A DNA stretch of 16,659 bases from positions 1-16,659 of the forward strand of contig JAHHSB010000013.1 in assembly GCA_020025415.1 (NCBI GenBank). Direction: 5' to 3'. This document shows positions 12,934 to 16,659 of the stretch, in pieces. The DNA is from Oscillibacter sp. (GTDB lineage Bacteria > Bacillota > Clostridia > Oscillospirales > Oscillospiraceae). The stretch's first letter is position 1, and the number at the start of each line of letters is the position of its first letter. The notes beneath the pieces are model-generated. The model had not been told where the DNA came from. It did not search any database and was given only the letters and a program-made list of their open reading frames with translations. A program made the position numbers and the translations under genes.

Positions 12934-13517
12934 ATGGCGCTGATGGCAAAGTCCGGGCCCAGGTTTCCCTCCCGCCAGTGGCGGCGGCACAGGCCGATGT
13001 ACTGATCGTTGGCGCCCAGGACCACCTGCTCACCCTCCTTGACCACCTTGCCGGTCTTGTCAAAGCGGGCGTTGAAGGTGGCCTTCCGTCCGCACCAGCA
13101 GACGGTCTTGACCTCCTCCAGCTTGTCGGCCATCACCAGCAGCGCCTCGCTGCCGGGGAACAGATCCCCCTTGAAGTCTGCCCGCAGACCGTAGCAGATC
13201 ACGGGGATGCCCAAATCGTCCACCAGGTATACCAGATAGAGCACCTCCTCCCGGGTGAGGAACTGGGCCTCATCCACGATGATGCAGGCGTTCTGCTCCA
13301 GCTCCATGATGCTCATCTCCCGCATCTCGTCAAAGTAGATGCAGGGGTAGCTGAGCCCGATCCGGGAGCGGACCATGTGGTCCCCGTCCCGGGTGTCCAG
13401 GCGGGGCTTGACCAGCAGCGTCTGCTGCCCCCGCTCTTCATAGTTGAAGCGGGTCATCAGGGCGTTGGCCGTTTTGCTGGAGCCCATAGCTCCGTATTTG
13501 AAATAGAGTTGTGCCAT
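12930..13517 (-). CDS. tdk: thymidine kinase (type II)
   Basis: The 195-residue enzyme phosphorylates thymidine to dTMP in nucleotide salvage. It opens MAQLYFKYGAMGSSKTANAL with the P-loop GAMGSSKT (9-16). IIVDEAQFLTREEV follows, with the DEAQF Walker B/catalytic Glu segment. CYGLRADFKGDLFPGSEALL is the lasso-side conserved block, and CWCGRKATFNARF with the later GLCRRHW are in the Cys positions used by the E. coli-type enzymes. Length and motif order are normal. The start at 13517 has AGGAG 8 nt upstream. It lies 11 bp after a 77-residue membrane protein gene and overlaps the radical SAM gene by 4 nt, in the mutY operon. Confidence 0.95.
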   Translation of the reverse strand: MAQLYFKYGAMGSSKTANALMTRFNYEERGQQTLLVKPRLDTRDGDHMVRSRIGLSYPCIYFDEMREMSIMELEQNACIIVDEAQFLTREEVLYLVYLVDDLGIPVICYGLRADFKGDLFPGSEALLVMADKLEEVKTVCWCGRKATFNARFDKTGKVVKEGEQVVLGANDQYIGLCRRHWREGNLGPDFAISAI

Positions 13518-13528
13518 TGATGTCTCTC

Positions 13529-13762
13529 CTAATTCTCCTGGTTTTGTTCGTTGTATTCGGCGTCCTCTTGGGTGGCCTCCTCCTGTCCCGTCTGGGGCAG
13601 GTGGCCGCGGAAGGTCTCGCCGCTGCGCCGGGGCAGGATGCCGATGGGCCCCGGCGTGGGACGGCCATGATAATAGCACCACAGCCAGCGCAGGCACCAG
13701 ATCAGCTGGCGCAGCAGCAGTACCAGCAGAATGATCAGTGCGGCGGTGATCATTCGGATCAC
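13529..13762 (-). CDS. small membrane protein of unknown function
   Basis: A 77-residue protein I cannot assign. The first 30 residues (MIRMITAALIILLVLLLRQL then IWCLRWLWCYY) form one hydrophobic, Trp/Cys-containing segment. Thereafter it is polar: a Pro/Gly stretch (GRPTPGPIGILP) and an acidic Gln/Glu/Asn tail (QEEATQEDAEYNEQNQEN). It may be a single-pass or signal-anchor protein with a short soluble tail. The start is GTG at 13762 with AGGAGG 10 nt upstream; ATG at 13753 would be 19 nt away. It is spaced 22 bp from the preceding gene and 11 bp from tdk, so it is within the operon. The GC content and codon use resemble its neighbours. Confidence 0.6.
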   Translation of the reverse strand: MIRMITAALIILLVLLLRQLIWCLRWLWCYYHGRPTPGPIGILPRRSGETFRGHLPQTGQEEATQEDAEYNEQNQEN

Positions 13763-13784
13763 GGTCCTTCCCCCTCCTCTCCCG

Positions 13785-14576
13785 TCACTGGCAGGCCCAG
13801 CCTACGCCGGGCGGGTAAATCTTTTGTGTAAAACAAGGATCGATGCCCCAGGCGGCGGCGATGCGCAGCACATCCTCCTCACCGGGCCAGTGCTCCGTCT
13901 CCTCCCCCTCCGCCGCAGGGAAGGCGGCAAAGCCCAGGGCCTGCTCCTCCGCCGTCAGCGGCCCGGCGTTCCAAAAGACCCGCCTGTCGGCGATACCGTA
14001 GGCCCGCAGGCAGCTGCCCGCCTCATATCGGGCCCAGCAATAGCCTCCCGCCACCCGGTGGCTGGCAAAGTACTGCAGCTGGTCAAACTGCTTGGCCATA
14101 GCGGCCAGGGTGTCGGGCTGCTCCGCCAGATCAAACAGGGCCTGTCCCACCGCCAGCACCCAGCCATCCAGCACGGGGCTGACAAAGATCAGGTCATCCC
14201 GCTCCAGGGCAGGCTCCAGGCCAGCGGCCCAGTTGCTCCGCCGGCGCTTGGTCCCGCCCAGGGCGGCGGCTACCTTTCCCGGATCGGTGCAGCGCAGGGC
14301 CAGCCAGGCCGTCTTGTACCCAAAGGGCAGCGGGCCGTCCGGCTGGGTGGAAAAGCGAGGCGCCGGCGCCTCCTGATAGTTCACGGTGTAGACCGGGCCC
14401 GAAAAGCTGGGGGCTTTGTCCTCGTCCAAGTCTCCGGTGCCGCCGGCGGCCTTGTCGGCCTTTCGCCGGCGCAGCAGCACATAAGCCGTGGCGCCCAGCA
14501 GCAGCGGCCAGAGCAGGCGCAGCAATACGCTCGCCAGCGCCAGCAGCAGGGCGGGCAGTTTCATCAGCCATCCCAT
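13785..14576 (-). CDS. membrane-anchored protein of unknown function
   Basis: A 263-residue protein. The start is MGWLMKLPALLLALASVLLR followed by LLWPLLLGATAYVLLRRRK, a single N-terminal membrane anchor (about 7-34) with positive residues after it, so the rest should be cytoplasmic. The soluble part (about 55-263) has a mixed alpha/beta look (FGYKTAWLALRCTDPGKVAA, DLIFVSPVLDGWVLAVGQAL) and a Trp/Cys-rich end (EGEETEHWPGEEDVLRIAAA, then WGIDPCFTQKIYPPGVGWAC). The end resembles a C-terminal segment found in some proteins of unknown function in Clostridia, but I cannot name a family. The start at 14576 follows the mutY stop by 1 nt and uses AGGAGG inside the last mutY codons, 6 nt away. It is probably coupled to mutY. 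Confidence 0.8.
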   Translation of the reverse strand: MGWLMKLPALLLALASVLLRLLWPLLLGATAYVLLRRRKADKAAGGTGDLDEDKAPSFSGPVYTVNYQEAPAPRFSTQPDGPLPFGYKTAWLALRCTDPGKVAAALGGTKRRRSNWAAGLEPALERDDLIFVSPVLDGWVLAVGQALFDLAEQPDTLAAMAKQFDQLQYFASHRVAGGYCWARYEAGSCLRAYGIADRRVFWNAGPLTAEEQALGFAAFPAAEGEETEHWPGEEDVLRIAAAWGIDPCFTQKIYPPGVGWACQ

Positions 14577-14577
14577 C

Positions 14578-15660
14578 TTAAGCCTCCTGTCTGCACAGCA
14601 GCCGCTGCGCCTCGGCATAGTAGCGGGCAAAGGCAGAGGGCACCGCCCGTTCCGCCAGGGCTACCCCGTCCGCCCAGAAAAATTCCGACGGCCCCGGGCC
14701 CGTCACCTCCAGGGTGTAGCCGGTCATGTGCCACTCCACATGGGTAAAGATGTGCCGGGCAGTGAGCTGATTTTTCCACTCCCGGGGCTGCAGGCCCCAG
14801 GCGGAAAGAGCTTCCGCTGCCCCGGCCTCGTCCAGGGCGCCGGGCAGGTTGGGAAACTCCCACAGCCCCGCCAGCAGTCCGCCGTCTCCCCGGCGGCGCA
14901 GGGCCACCCGCCCCTGCCGCTCCAGCACCAGAACCGTCATCTCCTCCCTCCGGCGGGGCTTTTTGGCCGCCTTCACTGGCAGGCTCTCCGCCGTGCCCCG
15001 CTGCCGCCCCAGGCACAGCGCCGCCGCGGGGCATTCCCCGCACCGGGGCGGGCCATTGGGCACGCAGACCATGGCCCCCAGCTCCATCATCACCTGGTTG
15101 AAGATCCGGATGTCCGCCTCCGCCGCGGGTACGATAGTCTGCAAAGCCTCCCGGAAGGAACGCTTCACTGCTGGAGAGAGGACATCTTCATGGCAGTCCG
15201 TCAGCCGGGACATCACCCGCAGCACGTTGCCATCCACCGCCGCCCGGGGCTGGGCAAAGGCCGCCGAGACCACGGCGGCTGCGGTATACTCCCCCACGCC
15301 GGGCAGGGCCAGCCAGCCCTCGTAATCCCGGGGAAAGCCGCCCAGCTCCACGATCAGCCGGGCAGCCTTCTGCAGATTCCGGGCCCGGCTGTAATAGCCC
15401 AGGCCCTCCCACAATTTCATCAGCTGATCCTCCGGTGCAGCAGCCAGCGCTTCCACCGAGGGAAAGGCCTGTAAAAACCGGGCATAATAACCCAGCACCG
15501 CCGCCACCCGGGTCTGCTGGAGCATGATCTCCGACACCCAGATGCGGTAGGGGTCCTCCGTCCGCCGCCAGGGCAGGTCCCGGGCATGGGTCCGGTACCA
15601 GGGTTCCACCGCCGCCCACAGGCCAGCGAGCAGCGCAGCATTTGTCAGATTCCGTTTCAT
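14578..15660 (-). CDS. mutY: A/G-specific adenine DNA glycosylase
   Basis: The 360-residue enzyme removes adenine mispaired with 8-oxoguanine. WVSEIMLQQTRV carries the catalytic Glu44, LPGVGEYTAAAV (119-130) is the helix-hairpin-helix, and AVDGNVLRVMSRL holds the catalytic Asp143. C199-x7-C207-x2-C210-x5-C216 binds the [4Fe-4S] cluster, in the longer first spacing found in many Firmicutes. Residues about 235-350 (EEMTVLVLERQGRVALRRRG, LLAGLWEFPNLPG, TARHIFTHVEWHM) form the MutT-like domain that reads 8-oxoG. The start at 15660 fits the family but has no Shine-Dalgarno sequence; an extended -10 promoter ends 6 nt before it, so the mRNA is predicted to begin at the A of ATG. It is the first gene of the operon mutY-263 aa-77 aa-tdk-radical SAM. 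Confidence 0.95.
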   Translation of the reverse strand: MKRNLTNAALLAGLWAAVEPWYRTHARDLPWRRTEDPYRIWVSEIMLQQTRVAAVLGYYARFLQAFPSVEALAAAPEDQLMKLWEGLGYYSRARNLQKAARLIVELGGFPRDYEGWLALPGVGEYTAAAVVSAAFAQPRAAVDGNVLRVMSRLTDCHEDVLSPAVKRSFREALQTIVPAAEADIRIFNQVMMELGAMVCVPNGPPRCGECPAAALCLGRQRGTAESLPVKAAKKPRRREEMTVLVLERQGRVALRRRGDGGLLAGLWEFPNLPGALDEAGAAEALSAWGLQPREWKNQLTARHIFTHVEWHMTGYTLEVTGPGPSEFFWADGVALAERAVPSAFARYYAEAQRLLCRQEA

Positions 15661-15666
15661 GGATCT

Positions 15667-15675
15667 ATTATACCA
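15667..15675 (-). promoter_or_regulatory. extended -10 promoter of mutY (leaderless)
   Basis: On the minus strand TGG-TATAAT (15675-15667) is a full TGN plus consensus -10 box; no -35 hexamer near 15690-15696 resembles consensus (TTCCCC), as often with extended -10 promoters. Only AGATCC separates the box from ATG, so the normal start of transcription (7 nt after the box) is the first base of the start codon. Confidence 0.65.
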
Positions 15676-15723
15676 TAGCCGGGCCGCCGGGGGAAAACCT
15701 TTTTCTGGTTTTAGAAAAAAACC

Positions 15724-15751
15724 TTGACCTTCCCCCCGTAAACGGTATACC
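15724..15751 (+). promoter_or_regulatory. promoter of the MerR-like pseudogene and ybjQ-MBL genes
   Basis: TTGACC (15724-15729), 16 bp, TATACC (15746-15751). The boxes lie divergent to the mutY promoter and about 27 nt before the MerR-like TTG start. The 8-bp palindrome GGTATACC overlaps the -10. MerR-type promoters usually have 19-20 bp spacers, so this would not fit classical MerR activation. Confidence 0.5.
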
Positions 15752-15777
15752 ATCAGGGTAAAATCGAGGTGAACAGC

Positions 15778-16059
15778 TTGAAAATCAACGAGGTGGACGC
15801 TCCGGTTGGCATCTCGAAGAGGAAACCCGATTGGTCGATAAGCAGGAACCGGATACCCAGGTACGCTATATGGCGCCCGTGCTGATCACGGTGATCGTGA
15901 CCCTGCTGATGGCGGAGCTGATCTGGCTGTTCCTCTGGGCGTTTGAGATAGCCCCCACCAGTGCCGGCGCTGTTCGTGCTGATTCCGGCGGTGGTCATCC
16001 TGGGGGGGCTGGCGGCTTTGGTTCAACGTCTGCGGGAAATTGGAAAGGATGAGAAATTG
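15778..16059 (+). pseudogene. MerR-type regulator with C-terminal membrane region, internally deleted and frameshifted
   Basis: From TTG at 15778 (GAGGTG 6 nt upstream) the frame reads LKINEVDAPVGISKR, matching the start of MerR-type proteins (MKINEVExLVGITKKNIRFYE). A stop follows at 15880. In a different frame the sequence continues LEEETRLVDKQEPDTQVRYM and APVLITVIVTLLMAELIWLF, and after a one-base shift in the C5 run 15952-15956, VPALFVLIPAVVILGGLAAL then VQRLREIGK. That tail matches the two-helix membrane end (QRxREIGxGE) of the long MerR proteins common in Oscillospiraceae. Roughly the middle of the protein is missing. The deletion joins at CTCGAAGAGGAAA, which fits both parents. The third segment runs without a stop into the YbjQ gene. 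This is a reconstruction by eye. Confidence 0.6.
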
Positions 16060-16368
16060 ATGAAGCCTGTCAGTATTAAACCCATTCCCGCCCAGGCCTT
16101 TGAAACACTGGAGGCGGTCAAAGGCACGGTGGTATACGGCAAGGACCCGGGCCGGGACTTTATGGCCGGCATGAAGGCCCGGGCGGGCGGTGAGATCACC
16201 GGCAATACCGGGATGCTCAACGGGGCCCGGCAAATGGCCGCCAAGCGCAGGGCGGGCGCGGCTAAAGAGCTGGGTGCCGGCGCGGTGGCGGGCCTGCGCC
16301 ATGCCTCCTCGGTGATGCCGAGAGCGGCCGAGGCCATCGCCTGCGGCACCGCCGTGAGGTTCTGCTGA
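16060..16368 (+). CDS. YbjQ/UPF0145 (heavy-metal-binding domain) family protein
   Basis: A 102-residue protein, MKPVSIKPIPAQAFETLEAV onward, with GTVVYGKDPGRDFMAGMKAR, GARQMAAKRRAGAAKELGAG, AVAGLRHAS and AIACGTAVRF. The order matches YbjQ/DUF74 proteins (compare FRDFFAGIRDIVGG, A...LGADAVVGI, VSGTAV in E. coli YbjQ), and the length is the same within five residues. The family forms pentamers; the heavy-metal label comes from the domain name and binding has not been shown for most. The ATG at 16060 has AAGGATGAG about 7 nt upstream. The frame also remains open back through the MerR-like remnant, so a fused product is possible. The stop overlaps the next start (TGATG), implying coupled translation with the MBL-fold gene. 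Confidence 0.75.
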   Translation: MKPVSIKPIPAQAFETLEAVKGTVVYGKDPGRDFMAGMKARAGGEITGNTGMLNGARQMAAKRRAGAAKELGAGAVAGLRHASSVMPRAAEAIACGTAVRFC

Positions 16369-16659
16369 TGCGGGTCACCTTCCTGGCCCACAGCGGCTTT
16401 TTCGTGGAGCTGTCCCACATCGCCCTGGTCTTTGACTGGTATACCGGCGAGCTGCCCGACTGGGGGGACAAGCCCCTGGCCATTTTTGTCAGCCACCGCC
16501 ACGGCGACCACTATCAGCCCCACATCTTCGACCCAGGCCGGGAGCGGGGGCAGGTCTTCTACTTCCTCTCCCGGGATATCCACCTGGGGCCCAAGCGCCA
16601 GGCGGCCCTGGGCCTGGCGGATGAGCTGATGAGTCGGGTGCGCTTTGTGCGCGCGGGGG
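16368..16659 (+). CDS. metallo-beta-lactamase-fold hydrolase (partial, cut by the window end)
   Basis: The N-terminal 97 codons read MRVTFLAHSGFFVELSHIAL, then VFDWYTGELPDWGDKPLAIF and VSHRHGDHYQPHIF. H43-R-H45-G-D47-H48 is the HxHxDH zinc-binding motif of the superfamily. The short S-G-F-x-V-E-L start followed directly by the Asp of VFDW resembles UlaG-like small MBL proteins, which hydrolyse diverse phosphodiester or lactone substrates; the substrate is not readable here. The ATG overlaps the stop of the YbjQ-like gene by one base, so the two are coupled. The gene continues past 16659 and its C-terminus is not seen. Confidence 0.88.
   Translation, partial: MRVTFLAHSGFFVELSHIALVFDWYTGELPDWGDKPLAIFVSHRHGDHYQPHIFDPGRERGQVFYFLSRDIHLGPKRQAALGLADELMSRVRFVRAG

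Noticed and set aside
12013..13005. A 330-codon plus-strand open frame and a 328-codon one at 14488-15474
   Set aside because: Both are antisense to well-supported genes (radical SAM and mutY).
1..16659. CRISPR array, tRNA, rRNA, origin or phage genes
   Set aside because: I saw no regular spacer repeats, tRNA-like or rRNA sequence, DnaA-box clusters or structural phage proteins.

Overview
This 16.7 kb window looks like chromosome from a GC-rich, anaerobic, spore-forming member of the Clostridia, most likely an Oscillospiraceae-type gut bacterium (Flavonifractor/Lawsonibacter/Oscillibacter-like). The evidence is a stage V sporulation gene (spoVAC), S-layer homology repeats, several [4Fe-4S] and radical SAM proteins, AGGAGG ribosome sites and strong GC bias. 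The assignment is inferred from gene content alone; no rRNA or tRNA gene is present. Most genes lie on the minus strand. I see no CRISPR array, prophage or intact insertion sequence.

Layout. (1) 1-1079: a minus-strand metal/redox operon of a DUF134 helix-turn-helix regulator, a NifX/NifB-type protein with a His/Cys tail, and trxB. trxB is cut after about 29 codons, where the sequence switches to the other strand's hemolysin III-like coding sequence, so the left edge is a rearrangement or an assembly chimera. (2) 1111-1491: decayed 5' end of an IS3-family transposase. (3) 1514-4791: hemW (minus), a lone spoVAC (plus) and brnQ (minus), with one strong bidirectional terminator between the last two. 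(4) 4889-6189: an SPFH/band-7 membrane protein directly followed by a ribbon-helix-helix DNA-binding protein, under a promoter overlapped by a perfect 16-bp inverted repeat. (5) 6355-10545: a CmpB-type membrane protein with a long coiled coil, and a 1017-residue secreted phosphodiester glycosidase-like protein with Ig-like domains and three SLH repeats. (6) 10733-11720: two plus-strand ferredoxins behind a promoter with a Crp/Fnr-style dyad centred at -41.5. (7) 11748-12027: a mini IS3-family derivative with both ends. (8) 12064-15660: a five-gene minus-strand operon: mutY, two unknown membrane-anchored proteins, tdk, and a PflX-like radical SAM protein. mutY is predicted to be leaderless. (9) 15724-16659: a MerR-type regulator wrecked by a deletion and a frameshift, followed by a YbjQ-family gene and a metallo-beta-lactamase-fold hydrolase cut by the window end.

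Three related palindromic repeats (about 1420, 6290 and 11990) each lie just downstream of a minus-strand gene, in the same orientation, and probably act as that gene's terminator. The parts most worth attention are three regulator/operator arrangements readable directly from sequence (DUF134, SPFH-RHH, ferredoxin), the repeat family, and two loci (mini-IS and MerR pseudogene) where internal deletions appear to have used short repeats.
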